A stretch of 42,082 nucleotides of DNA from contig CALVVO010000005.1 of the NCBI GenBank assembly GCA_944363885.1, positions 1-42,082 of the forward strand, in the 5' to 3' direction. Below the pieces are notes generated by a model. That model was not told where the DNA came from. It made no database searches and worked only from the letters and a program-made list of their open reading frames with translations. This document shows, in pieces, positions 8,336 through 16,264 of the stretch (position 1 is its first letter; every line of letters begins with the position of its first letter). Position numbers and translations under genes: made by a program. This DNA comes from an uncultured Bacilli bacterium. Its GTDB lineage: Bacteria; Bacillota_I; Bacilli_A; RF39; UBA660.

Positions 8336-8871
8336 AATTCACTCCTTATTAATTTATCCACAATTTTTATATAATCAATTCTTGGAAAATACTTTTCTGG
8401 AATTTTATATCCGTTTTCTTCAATAAACTTAAAAGGAATACTTTTTCTATCATTATTATATATGTATTCTAAGATTATTTTGCCTTCTAACAAATAAAAT
8501 TCGTTATTCATAAAAATTATTAAAAAAGTTATTCCTCCGTGTCTAATTATGTTAGCAATATGATTTATTTGATGCTTTTTAATATTTGAAAGAGGAAAAC
8601 TAGTTGTACTTTTACACTCTTTTGCATCAAATTCAATATATTTCCCTTTATATATTCCGTTATAATCTAAGGTAGATGTCTGAGCAAAAACAGCTTTATC
8701 TATTAACGTGGTTTTTTTACTTCTGTAACTTACATTAAGCACTTTAATAGGTGTTGGTTTTTTATAAATGATTGCAATATCTTTAGATAGATAATAAGTA
8801 TTAGTGTCATTTATAATATTTTCAAGCCACATTCCACGATTGCTATAAATTGATTTAGTCTTAATTGCCAT
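8332..8871 (-). CDS. recU: Holliday junction resolvase RecU
   Basis: The 179-residue product matches RecU closely: NRGMWLENIINDTNTYYL (about residues 11-28), the KKPTPI segment (37-42), the nuclease core DYNGIYKGKYIEFDAKE (about 69-85, with the catalytic Asp/Glu/Lys), TTSFPL and HQINHI, and the PRIDYI end motif. RecU cleaves four-way junctions during recombinational repair and chromosome segregation. Its Shine-Dalgarno (AGGTGG on the minus strand) lies 6 nt before the ATG. It heads a two-gene operon with PBP1, and the 4-nt overlap suggests translational coupling. The Bacillus recU-ponA operon has the same form. Confidence 0.95.
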   Translation of the reverse strand: MAIKTKSIYSNRGMWLENIINDTNTYYLSKDIAIIYKKPTPIKVLNVSYRSKKTTLIDKAVFAQTSTLDYNGIYKGKYIEFDAKECKSTTSFPLSNIKKHQINHIANIIRHGGITFLIIFMNNEFYLLEGKIILEYIYNNDRKSIPFKFIEENGYKIPEKYFPRIDYIKIVDKLIRSEL

Positions 8872-8887
8872 TTAATCCACCTAACTA

Positions 8888-8916
8888 ATTATACTATATT
8901 TTTTAGGAAATATCTA
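8888..8916 (-). promoter_or_regulatory. Promoter of the recU-PBP1 operon
   Basis: On the minus strand, TAGATA (8916-8911), a 17-bp spacer and a perfect TATAAT (8893-8888). Confidence 0.6.
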
Positions 8917-8960
8917 TTTTACAAACATTTGACAACATGAAAATGTCAAGCAAAAATAAT

Positions 8961-8989
8961 TTGTTTTTTTAAAAGAAGTATGTTAAAAT
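8961..8989 (+). promoter_or_regulatory. Promoter of the rpsB-tsf operon
   Basis: TTGTTT (8961-8966), a 17-bp spacer and TAAAAT (8984-8989) with a TG at 8981-8982 (extended -10). Transcription would start near 8996, leaving a leader of about 108 nt before rpsB. Confidence 0.7.
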
Positions 8990-9029
8990 ACTAATTGGCT
9001 TTAAAAAATAAACACTTTTATGGATTTTA

Positions 9030-9060
9030 TTTACTAGTGCTCATAAAATATGAGTGTAAA
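9030..9060 (+). promoter_or_regulatory. Hairpin in the rpsB leader (possible ribosomal-protein binding site)
   Basis: CTCATA (9040-9045) pairs with TATGAG (9049-9054) around AAA; outside an asymmetric bulge, TTTAC (9030-9034) pairs with GTAAA (9056-9060). A bulged helix in an r-protein leader is the usual form of an autogenous control site, but I do not recognise this one as a described family. Confidence 0.4.
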
Positions 9061-9103
9061 TATTTAGAAATAAAAGGGTGTAATAACGAAGGGAGAGATT
9101 TAT

Positions 9104-10051
9104 ATGGCAGTAGTGTCAAAAAGTTATTTATTAGAAGCTGGTGTCCATTTTGGACATCAAACAAAAAGATGGAATCCAAAGATGAAGGAGTACATTTTTA
9201 CATCAAGAGATGATATTTATATCATTGACTTACAAAAGACAGTGGAAAAACTTGAAGAAGCCTATGCCGAATTATTTAAAGCCACACAAAACGGCGGGAA
9301 AGTGTTATTTGTAGGTACAAAAAAACAGGCTCAAGAAGTAAGTATTGAGGAAGCAAAGAGATGTAAAGGATATTATGTAACTGAGCGTTGGTTAGGAGGA
9401 ACACTTACTAACTTTAAAACAATTAGAGAAAGAATAAACAGACTTTCTGAGATTGAAGAGCTTGAAAAGAAAGGAACATTAGATCTTTTACCAAAGAAAG
9501 AAGCAGCTAAGATTAAGAAAGAATACGATAAGTTAAATAAAATATTATGTGGTATAAGGGAAATGAACAGGTTGCCACAAGCAGTTATAATTGTAGATCC
9601 AAGGGTTGAAATAAATGCAATTAGAGAAGCAAGAAAATTAGGAATTCCAGTATTTGGAATTGTTGATACAAATTCAGATCCAGATGATGTAGATTTTGTA
9701 ATACCAGGTAATGATGATGCAGTAAGAAGTGTTAAGGTAATACTTGGAGTTTTAGCAAATGCTGTTTGTGAAGCTAATGGTTTACCACTTGACGATTATA
9801 TAACAGAAGATAATGAAATTAAGTCAAAAAAGAAAGATAATAAAGTAGAAATAGAAGTTATAGAAAAAGAACTTGAATCTAAAGAAAGTATTGATGAAAA
9901 AGAAACAATAGATGATGAAATAAAAGCAGAAAAAGAAGAAGTGGATTTAGATAGTATGAAGTTAGCTGAATTAAAGGCATTAGCTAAAGAAAAAGGAATA
10001 AAAGGTTATTCATCTATGAAAAAAGAAGAATTAATAAAAAAATTAAGGTAA
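9104..10051 (+). CDS. rpsB: 30S ribosomal protein S2 with C-terminal extension
   Basis: Residues 1 to about 230 are ordinary S2: [54 protein letters not shown] and [15 protein letters not shown]2 assembles late on the small subunit and is needed for mRNA binding with S1. The protein is 315 residues against about 240-260 in most bacteria. The extra part is a highly charged Lys/Glu linker (about 232-278) ending in a small helix-turn-helix-like module ([18 protein letters not shown]...[11 protein letters not shown], about 281-315) that resembles the Rho N-terminal/SAP fold. AGGGAGAG at 9091-9098 fixes the start. It is cotranscribed with tsf 12 nt downstream. Confidence 0.96.
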   Translation: MAVVSKSYLLEAGVHFGHQTKRWNPKMKEYIFTSRDDIYIIDLQKTVEKLEEAYAELFKATQNGGKVLFVGTKKQAQEVSIEEAKRCKGYYVTERWLGGTLTNFKTIRERINRLSEIEELEKKGTLDLLPKKEAAKIKKEYDKLNKILCGIREMNRLPQAVIIVDPRVEINAIREARKLGIPVFGIVDTNSDPDDVDFVIPGNDDAVRSVKVILGVLANAVCEANGLPLDDYITEDNEIKSKKKDNKVEIEVIEKELESKESIDEKETIDDEIKAEKEEVDLDSMKLAELKALAKEKGIKGYSSMKKEELIKKLR

Positions 10052-10062
10052 AGAGGTGCAAT

Positions 10063-10938
10063 ATGGAGATAAATGCTAGTCTTGTAAAAGAACTAAGAGA
10101 AGTAACAGGTGCGGGTGTTATGGATTGTAAAAAAGCATTAGTAGAATGTAACGGGGATATTGATAAAAGCATAGATTATTTAAGAAAAAAAGGTGTTAGC
10201 AAAGCGGCTAAAAAAGCAGATAGAATTGCTGCAGAAGGATTGTCAAATATATATATAAATGGTAATGAAGCTGTGGTAATTGAAGTTAATTCTGAAACGG
10301 ATTTTGTTGCAAGAAATAATGAGTTTAAAACAATGGTTGATAAAATAGGTAATACAATTTTAAATAGTGATGCTAAAACTGTTGAAGAAGCATTACAATT
10401 AAGTGTTGATGGAATTACAATTAATGATTTGATAGTTAGTGAAATAAATACAATTGGTGAAAAATTAAGTTTAAGAAGATTTGAAAGAGTTACAAAAAAT
10501 AGTGATGAAATTTTTGGCGCATATTTACACATGGGAGGTAAGATTTCATCTTTAGTCGTTTTAAAAGGGGATAATGAGAGAGTGGCAAAAGATGTTGCAA
10601 TGCAAATTACAGCAATGCATCCTGAATACATTGATAAAGATTCAGTTCCTGCGGATGTAGTAGAACATGAGAAAAGTATATTAAAAGAACAAGCATTAAG
10701 TGAAGGGAAACCTCAGGAATTTGTTGAAAAGATAATTACAGGTAGATTAGAAAAATTTTTCGCTGAAGTATGCTTAGTATTACAATCTTTTATTAAAGAT
10801 AGTGATTTAACTATAAGACAATATTTGAAAGAAAATAGTTCAGATGTTGTTTCATTTGTTAGATATGAAGTCGGTGAAGGTATGGAAAAAAGAAACGATA
10901 ACTTTGCTGAAGAAGTAAGGAGCCAACTAAATAATTAG
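10063..10938 (+). CDS. tsf: Elongation factor Ts
   Basis: The 291-residue protein is the nucleotide exchange factor for EF-Tu (encoded at 23.7 kb). The UBA-like N-terminal domain is clear (VKELREVTGAGVMDCKKAL, residues 8-26), as is the TDFVARN core motif (about 79-85; SETDFVARNNEF) and AMQITAMHPEYID (about 181-193). Length is typical. AGAGGTG lies 5-6 nt before the ATG. It forms the standard rpsB-tsf pair, but the usual next genes pyrH and frr are absent; an unknown membrane-anchored protein follows 9 nt later. Confidence 0.96.
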   Translation: MEINASLVKELREVTGAGVMDCKKALVECNGDIDKSIDYLRKKGVSKAAKKADRIAAEGLSNIYINGNEAVVIEVNSETDFVARNNEFKTMVDKIGNTILNSDAKTVEEALQLSVDGITINDLIVSEINTIGEKLSLRRFERVTKNSDEIFGAYLHMGGKISSLVVLKGDNERVAKDVAMQITAMHPEYIDKDSVPADVVEHEKSILKEQALSEGKPQEFVEKIITGRLEKFFAEVCLVLQSFIKDSDLTIRQYLKENSSDVVSFVRYEVGEGMEKRNDNFAEEVRSQLNN

Positions 10939-10947
10939 TGATTAGTC

Positions 10948-11544
10948 ATGAAAAAAAATAGAAAAAAAGGTATGGCAATGCTAGTTGTTGCCATTTTCCT
11001 TTTGTTAACAATCATAAACCTTGAAAGCTTAAGAAATAATGATGAGAATGTGTTGCTAGGTTTTAACGATACTCATACAACGTATAAAAAAATAAAAAGC
11101 AGTGTATTTGATATATTAGCAAATGATGCAGTAATTATATTTACAAGTGATGATACTGAAGTTAGTAAAGCAAAGAAAATTTTATATAATGCAGCCGTTA
11201 TAAGTGATTATAGGCCAATTTATGAAGTGGATTTAACAGATGAAGAAATAGAGATAGAACTTGTAGATAACAAAAATATAAAAATAACTAAAGAACCAAC
11301 CGATTTTTATAAAAAGCTTTTGAGTGAATTAGGATCATTTTCTGAAGTGTATGCTATAAAAAATGATTTTGGAGAGTACATAAATACAGGTTACCAAAAA
11401 ATATATGCACCATTAGTTGTATTTGTAAAAGACGGCAACATTTTATATTCTCATTATTTAAGTCAAGATGAAGAGATAAGTAATGAAGAGTTAAAAGAAG
11501 TTTATTTATATGGATTTAAATTACTTAATGATAAGAATGCCTAA
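10948..11544 (+). CDS. Membrane-anchored protein of unknown function
   Basis: I do not recognise this 198-residue protein. It starts with a basic tail (MKKNRKKG) and a single membrane helix (about residues 8-24), then an extracytoplasmic domain. The domain has alternating strands and helices, with VFDILANDAVIIFTSDD (about 52-68) and, near the end, IYAPLVVFVKDGNILYSHYLSQDEEI (about 150-175). The last strand pair looks like the end of a thioredoxin fold, but no CxxC is present, so a redox role is not supported. It sits 9 nt after tsf with no separate promoter and ends at a terminator, so it is probably the third gene of the rpsB-tsf transcript. Confidence 0.75.
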   Translation: MKKNRKKGMAMLVVAIFLLLTIINLESLRNNDENVLLGFNDTHTTYKKIKSSVFDILANDAVIIFTSDDTEVSKAKKILYNAAVISDYRPIYEVDLTDEEIEIELVDNKNIKITKEPTDFYKKLLSELGSFSEVYAIKNDFGEYINTGYQKIYAPLVVFVKDGNILYSHYLSQDEEISNEELKEVYLYGFKLLNDKNA

Positions 11545-11557
11545 GAGGCATTTTTTT
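11536..11557 (+). terminator. Terminator of the rpsB-tsf operon
   Basis: AATGCCT (11536-11542) and AGGCATT (11546-11552) pair around AAG, with a run of T directly after. The stop codon of the upstream gene lies in the hairpin. Confidence 0.85.
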
Positions 11558-11613
11558 ATTTGTCACAAAAAATGTAAAGTTTAATAAAAAAATAAAAAAA
11601 AAAATAAAAAATA

Positions 11614-11642
11614 TTTACAATAAAAACTAAAAATAGTAATAT
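11614..11642 (+). promoter_or_regulatory. Promoter of the mraZ (dcw) operon
   Basis: TTTACA (11614-11619), a 17-bp spacer and TAATAT (11637-11642). The first MraZ repeat begins two bases after the -10 box, so MraZ binding would cover the transcription start. Confidence 0.75.
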
Positions 11643-11643
11643 A

Positions 11644-11677
11644 GTGGTAGGCAGTGGCAGGATGTGGAAGAAAGTGG
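11644..11677 (+). promoter_or_regulatory. MraZ operator: four GTGG repeats with a 10-bp period
   Basis: GTGG occurs at 11644, 11654, 11664 and 11674, exactly one helical turn apart. MraZ is known to bind GTGGG-like direct repeats spaced by one turn upstream of its own gene; in Mollicutes the site is AAAGTG-type repeats, and the last repeat here reads AAAGTGG. The array lies between the -10 box and the mraZ ribosome binding site, as expected for autorepression. Confidence 0.85.
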
Positions 11678-11686
11678 GGGATGGTA

Positions 11687-12115
11687 ATGTTTATTGGCGA
11701 GTTTCATCATAACATAGATGATAAAGGCAGACTCATAATTCCATCAAAATTCAGGTGCGAATTAGGAGAAAAATTTATAATTACTCGTGGATTAGATAAA
11801 TGTTTGTTTATATATTCAATGAACGAATGGGAAAACATTACTAATAAACTTCAAATGCTTCCATTCACTAAAAAGGATGCTAGAAATTTTTCAAGATTCT
11901 TTTTAAGCGGCGCTACTGAATGTGAATTCGATAAACAAGGTCGAATCCTAATTACCTCACCTTTAGTTCATTACGCCAATTTAGTACAAAAATGTGTAAT
12001 AATTGGCGTAAATGAACGAATTGAAGTTTGGGATGAAGAAGAATTTAACAAATTCCTAAACGACAACGAAGAGCAATTTAGTGAAATTGCAGAAAATCTA
12101 TTTACTCAGGAGTAA
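11687..12115 (+). CDS. mraZ: Transcriptional regulator MraZ
   Basis: The 142-residue protein is an AbrB-fold DNA-binding repressor of its own dcw operon. Both halves of the tandem repeat are visible: [13 protein letters not shown] (about residues 9-21) and [12 protein letters not shown] (about 83-94), each with the conserved DxxGR. I chose ATG 11687 because the product then begins [11 protein letters not shown] like other MraZ proteins and matches the usual 143-residue length; an upstream in-frame GTG at 11654 would add 11 residues encoded by the operator itself. The GTGGGGG at 11674-11680 serves as Shine-Dalgarno. rsmH starts 2 nt after the stop. Confidence 0.95.
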   Translation: MFIGEFHHNIDDKGRLIIPSKFRCELGEKFIITRGLDKCLFIYSMNEWENITNKLQMLPFTKKDARNFSRFFLSGATECEFDKQGRILITSPLVHYANLVQKCVIIGVNERIEVWDEEEFNKFLNDNEEQFSEIAENLFTQE

Positions 12116-12117
12116 AA

Positions 12118-13014
12118 ATGCATATAAGCGTATTATTAAACGAATCAATCGAATCACTAAATATTAAAGGTAATGGGAAATACATAGATGCGACACTTGG
12201 TTATGCAGGTCACTCTAGTGAAATCCTAAGGAGGTTAGAAAAAGAGGGGTTCCTTTTCGCCTTTGATCAAGATGAAGAAGCAGTAAAATTTAGCACAGAA
12301 AAGCTAAATAAAATTAACAGTAACTTTAAAATCTTTCACACAAATTTTAAAAATATGAAAGAATACATCGACGAAAAAGTTGATGGGATACTATTTGACT
12401 TAGGAGTAAGTAGCCCACAACTAGATGAAACAGAAAGAGGATTTAGTTACCATAATGATGCAAAATTAGATATGAGAATGGACAAAAGACAAAAATTAAC
12501 CGCTTACGATGTAGTAAATAATTATAATCTAGAAAAACTTATAAAAATATTTTACGAATACGGAGAAGAAAAATATTCAAGAAATATAGCAAGAGAAATC
12601 ATAAAAAATAGACCAATAAATACTACATTAGAACTAGCAGAAATAATAAAGTCAAGCGTTCCAGAAAAATATAGAAATAGTGCACATCCAGCAAGAAAAG
12701 TATTTCAAGCTATAAGAATTGAAGTTAATCAAGAATTAGAAATACTCGAACAATCTTTATTAGATGCATTTTCACTATTAAATAGTGGAGGGAGAATATC
12801 AGTAATAACATTTCACTCATTAGAAGACAGAATAGTAAAAAATGTATTTAAAAAACTAACAGAAGAAGATGAAGTTAGCAAAAAATTGCCAACTATAAAA
12901 ACAAATCAAAAAGCAAAATTAATAACGAAAAAACCAATTATTCCTAGTGAAGAAGAATTAGAAAAAAACAGAAGAAGCAGAAGTGCAAAACTAAGAGTAA
13001 TTGAAAAAATATAA
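12118..13014 (+). CDS. rsmH: 16S rRNA m4C1402 methyltransferase RsmH
   Basis: The 298-residue SAM-dependent enzyme N4-methylates C1402 in the ribosomal P site. Conserved parts: HISVLLNESIESL at the start, YIDATLGYAGHS (about residues 22-33), the FDLGVSSPQLDETERGFSY block (about 95-114) and HPARKVFQAIRIEVNQELE (about 188-206) with ITFHSLEDRIVK. Length is a little short of the family's 310. The start is 2 nt after the mraZ stop, with AGGAG overlapping the mraZ end, so the two are translationally coupled, as is usual in dcw clusters. Confidence 0.96.
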   Translation: MHISVLLNESIESLNIKGNGKYIDATLGYAGHSSEILRRLEKEGFLFAFDQDEEAVKFSTEKLNKINSNFKIFHTNFKNMKEYIDEKVDGILFDLGVSSPQLDETERGFSYHNDAKLDMRMDKRQKLTAYDVVNNYNLEKLIKIFYEYGEEKYSRNIAREIIKNRPINTTLELAEIIKSSVPEKYRNSAHPARKVFQAIRIEVNQELEILEQSLLDAFSLLNSGGRISVITFHSLEDRIVKNVFKKLTEEDEVSKKLPTIKTNQKAKLITKKPIIPSEEELEKNRRSRSAKLRVIEKI

Positions 13015-13026
13015 AGGAGAATAAAA

Positions 13027-13314
13027 ATGGCTAGAAAAAGAGTAATTACATTAAAAGGAGAAAAAGTATTATATGTTTTAATTGGACTATTAATAGTTTT
13101 AAACGTCTTAGGTCAATCTTTTTCTATGGCCTTATTAAGTAAAACAAACATTGAAGTTGAAAGTATGAGAACAAAGATAGAAAAGCAAGAAAACTTAAAT
13201 GCAAGTTTAGAAATGAAAATAAACGAATTAGCATCTCTTGACAATATTCAAAGTGTTGCATACGCATACGGATTAGAGTATAATAATGATAACATTAGAG
13301 TAATTGAAGAGTGA
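13027..13314 (+). CDS. ftsL: FtsL-like cell division protein
   Basis: The 95-residue protein has the FtsL layout: a short basic cytoplasmic tail, one membrane helix (about residues 14-32), then a coiled coil (TNIEVESMRTKIEKQENLNASLEMKINELA, split over about 39-70) that ends with a short segment containing IQSVAYAYGL. FtsL pairs with DivIC and activates septal peptidoglycan synthesis by FtsW and PBP2B. Primary sequence is poorly conserved in this family, so the name rests on topology and on its position between rsmH and the class B PBP gene. AAGGAG precedes the ATG by 7 nt. Confidence 0.8.
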   Translation: MARKRVITLKGEKVLYVLIGLLIVLNVLGQSFSMALLSKTNIEVESMRTKIEKQENLNASLEMKINELASLDNIQSVAYAYGLEYNNDNIRVIEE

Positions 13315-13324
13315 GGTGCAATAA

Positions 13325-15460
13325 ATGAGTAAAGCAAGAACCATTAGAATAAATCGTGTTTTTTTGATGGTTGTTGTTTTTTTGTTTGCAGTTATAATTG
13401 CCAAACTAGTTTATGTCGGTTTAAGTCCAGTTGTAGACGGTGTAAATATTAAAGAATTTGCTGACAGCAGAAATACAAAAAAAGAAACAATAGTTGCAAA
13501 TCGAGGGACTATTTACGATTTAAACGGGGAAATTTTAGCCCAAAACGTAAATAGTTATACCGTTATCGCCTATTTAAGCGAGTCAAGAACGACTGACCCG
13601 GATAATCCATATCATGTTGTAGATAAAGAAAAAACTGCGAAATTATTAGCCCCAATAATAAACATGACTGAAGAAAGAATATTAGAATTATTAAACTATG
13701 ATGCATATCAAGTAGAATTAGGACCAGGAGGAAGAGGTTTAACTGAGTTAGTCAAAGAAGAAATAGAAGCATTAGATTTACCAGGTATTGATTTTATAAA
13801 AAGCACCAAAAGATACTATCCAAATGCAGACTTCTTATCATATACGATAGGATATGCAAAAACAGACGAATCAAACAATGTTATAGGAGAGTTAGGAATT
13901 GAACTATACTATAACGAGATACTAACTGGTAAAAATGGCTATAAAGAATACCAATCAGATATGTATGGATACCAGATAGCAAACACTGAACCGCTTATAG
14001 AAGAAGCAGAAGACGGTAATGACATATACCTAACGATAGACACAAACATTCAAATGTTTGTAGAACAAGCGATGAACACATTAACTGAATACGGTGTTGA
14101 CTGGGCATCAATAAGCATAACAAATGCAAAAACAGGAGAGATATTAGGAATAAGTTCTTCACCAAGCTTTGATCCAAACATAAAAGACATAGAATCATAT
14201 TATGATCCATTCGTATCATATACATACGAACCAGGCTCAACAATGAAAATATTTAGTTTTATGGCAGCAATAGAAAACGGGTTATATGACGGAGAAGAAT
14301 TATATAATAGTGGAGAGTTGACGATTGGTGAAGACAAAGTAACAGACTGGAATACATACGGATGGGGAAAAATATCATTTAACCGAGGATTCTATGCTTC
14401 CAGTAACGTCGCTGCAACATTACTTGCTCAAAGACTTGGAAGGGATAAATTAAAAGACTTTTACGAGTCATTAGGGTATGGGAAAATAACTGGTATTACT
14501 TTACCAGAAGAACAAACAGGAGTTATAAATTTTAAATATGACATTGAAGTGGCGAATTCTGCTTTTGGTCAGGGAATGAGTGTAACGCCGATTCAAATGG
14601 TTCAGGCACTTACATCATTAGCAAATAACGGAACAGTAATTAAGCCATACATAGTAGATAAAATTATGGACGGAGCCGAAATAATATATGAAGGAAAAAG
14701 AGAAGAAGTAAGAAAAGTAGCAAGTCCAGAAACAATAAAACAAGTATTAGAACTAATGAATGGAGTAGTAAATTCAGGAGACAGCATAGCAACGGGAACA
14801 AGTTACAAAGTAGATTTTGTCAATTTAGCAGGAAAAACAGGAACTGCTCAAATAGCCAGTGAATATGGCGGATATATGACAGGATACTACGATAACATAA
14901 GAAGTTTTGCAGGAGTATTTCCTTATGAAGATCCAGAAATAATAGTATATGCAGTTGTAAGAAGACTAACAGACACATCACTACTACCAGAATCTGTAAA
15001 ATCACTAGTGGAAGATGTATCAACTTATTTAAATATAACTAGCACTGATATAATAAAAGAAGAAGGAACATATGTAGTGGATAGTTTTATAAATACTTCA
15101 GTAGCTGAAACAAAAGAAGATTTAGAAAACAACGATTTTGAAGTTATAACAATAGGAGACGGAAGCGTAGTAATAAACCAGTATCCTAAAAAAGGAACTA
15201 CAATAAATGAGAAAGACAAAATATTTTTATTAACAAACGGGACTAACAAAACATATCCAGATATGACAAATTGGTCGAGAAGTGATGTAACATCATTTGC
15301 GAACCTAACTGGGCTATCTGTAACATTTGACGGATATGGTTACGTAAAAAACACAACAGCAAAAACAGGAGAAACAATAAATTTAAATCAAACATTAAAA
15401 GTATTTCTTGAACCAATTTACAATTTAGAAGAGAGTCTAACAGAAAACGACAAAGAATGA
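13325..15460 (+). CDS. pbpB: Class B penicillin-binding protein with PASTA domains (septal transpeptidase)
   Basis: The 711-residue protein cross-links septal peptidoglycan. It has one membrane helix (about residues 12-33), a PBP-dimer domain with NRGTIYDLNGEILAQN (about 59-74), and the transpeptidase with S-T-M-K (in PGSTMKIFSF), SSN (in FYASSNVAATLL) and KTGTAQ. Two PASTA repeats follow, about 575-640 and 640-700, the second containing YPDMTNWSRSDVTSFA. Size, PASTA tail and dcw position match B. subtilis PBP2B. GAGGTG lies 7 nt before the ATG. murE, mraY, murD and ftsW do not follow; the dcw cluster ends here and continues into sirA-yneF. Confidence 0.94.
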   Translation: MSKARTIRINRVFLMVVVFLFAVIIAKLVYVGLSPVVDGVNIKEFADSRNTKKETIVANRGTIYDLNGEILAQNVNSYTVIAYLSESRTTDPDNPYHVVDKEKTAKLLAPIINMTEERILELLNYDAYQVELGPGGRGLTELVKEEIEALDLPGIDFIKSTKRYYPNADFLSYTIGYAKTDESNNVIGELGIELYYNEILTGKNGYKEYQSDMYGYQIANTEPLIEEAEDGNDIYLTIDTNIQMFVEQAMNTLTEYGVDWASISITNAKTGEILGISSSPSFDPNIKDIESYYDPFVSYTYEPGSTMKIFSFMAAIENGLYDGEELYNSGELTIGEDKVTDWNTYGWGKISFNRGFYASSNVAATLLAQRLGRDKLKDFYESLGYGKITGITLPEEQTGVINFKYDIEVANSAFGQGMSVTPIQMVQALTSLANNGTVIKPYIVDKIMDGAEIIYEGKREEVRKVASPETIKQVLELMNGVVNSGDSIATGTSYKVDFVNLAGKTGTAQIASEYGGYMTGYYDNIRSFAGVFPYEDPEIIVYAVVRRLTDTSLLPESVKSLVEDVSTYLNITSTDIIKEEGTYVVDSFINTSVAETKEDLENNDFEVITIGDGSVVINQYPKKGTTINEKDKIFLLTNGTNKTYPDMTNWSRSDVTSFANLTGLSVTFDGYGYVKNTTAKTGETINLNQTLKVFLEPIYNLEESLTENDKE

Positions 15461-15495
15461 CAAGAATATAATGTATCCTAGTAATGGTGATATTA

Positions 15496-15920
15496 TGAGA
15501 ATATATTATATATTTTTAATAAAAAAAGAAATAGTAGAATTAACCAAAACCAAACCTTATAACCTATATAAAATGTTAGAAAACATATATTTAATGAACA
15601 ATGATGACATAGTATTAGGATACAAGACATTTGAAAAACTGTGCAAAGTCATAAACAAAAACAACTTTAGTAAACTTATAAAAGATATAAACAAAGATAA
15701 TTTAAATTACACATGCTTTAACAACACGCATTTATTAAATGATTTTTTTAAAAACGAAACGACTAAATTAATAATAAATAATAGTCACATGAAATTAAAA
15801 AGTAATGTAGAATACCCATCATTTTTAAAAGACGTAAAAAACATACCCAATTTATTTGTATGTGATTTTATAAATATGGATTATTTCTATATAAAAGACA
15901 TACTAGTAGAAGCAAAATAA
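15496..15920 (+). CDS. sirA: SirA-like protein (YneE family)
   Basis: The 141-residue product starts MRIYYIFLIKKEIVEL, much like B. subtilis SirA, and ends in FVCDFINMDYFYIKDI, matching the SirA end (CFLAMDFNSKRYGWL). In Bacillus SirA binds DnaA domain I and blocks new rounds of replication at sporulation onset. I chose ATG 15496 over the upstream ATG 15471 because GGTGAT lies just before it and a TATAAT (15467-15472) overlaps the upstream codon and would start transcription downstream of it. The next gene is yneF, as in B. subtilis, which supports the weak similarity. Whether this organism sporulates cannot be told, so the role may be general control of DnaA. Confidence 0.6.
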
Positions 15921-15936
15921 TTGCAAAGAATAATAC

Positions 15937-15965
15937 TTGTAAAAACAACATAAAATTGATAAAAT
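15937..15965 (+). promoter_or_regulatory. Promoter of yneF
   Basis: TTGTAA (15937-15942), a 17-bp spacer and TAAAAT (15960-15965) preceded by TG at 15957-15958 (extended -10). Confidence 0.7.
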
Positions 15966-15984
15966 GATAGTGAGGTGACGAAGC

Positions 15985-16194
15985 ATGCTAATGGATATAT
16001 TATATATATTAATTGGATTAATAGTAGGTGTAATAATTGGATTTTTAATAGCTAGACACATTATGAAAAAGCAACTTAAAGAAAATCCGCCAGTAAATGA
16101 AGAAATGATAAAAGCACTTATGAGAGGCATGGGAAGAAATCCTAGTCAAAAACAAGTAAATCAATTAATGAAACAAATGAGTAGATTTCAATAA
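15985..16194 (+). CDS. yneF: YneF family (UPF0154) small membrane protein
   Basis: The 69-residue protein has one N-terminal membrane helix (about residues 4-24, with IGLIVGVIIGFLIARHIM) and the conserved cytoplasmic tail NPPVNEEMIKALMRGMGR...PSQKQVNQLMKQM that defines UPF0154. Its function is unknown. Start is ATG 15985 with GAGGTGA 7 nt upstream; a second ATG two codons later is possible. It has its own promoter and terminator. Adjacent to the SirA-like gene as in Bacillus. Confidence 0.92.
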   Translation: MLMDILYILIGLIVGVIIGFLIARHIMKKQLKENPPVNEEMIKALMRGMGRNPSQKQVNQLMKQMSRFQ

Positions 16195-16212
16195 TCACTC
16201 ATTTTTGTTTTT
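16175..16212 (+). terminator. Intrinsic terminator after yneF
   Basis: AAATGAGT (16175-16182) pairs with ACTCATTT (16197-16204) across a 14-nt loop that holds the stop codon; T-rich tract follows. Confidence 0.7.
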
Positions 16213-16264
16213 TTATCTTTTCTTTTTATAAATTATCATTTAAAATAAACTTTAGGTGAGTAGA

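Noticed and set aside
8995-9213. A separate 72-codon gene overlapping the start of rpsB
   Set aside because: It runs through the rpsB leader and into rpsB in another frame and has no ribosome binding site; the leader is better read as regulatory RNA.
10176-10631. Long open frame on the minus strand inside tsf
   Set aside because: It is a low-complexity hydrophobic shadow of the EF-Ts gene with no ribosome binding site; EF-Ts itself is certain.
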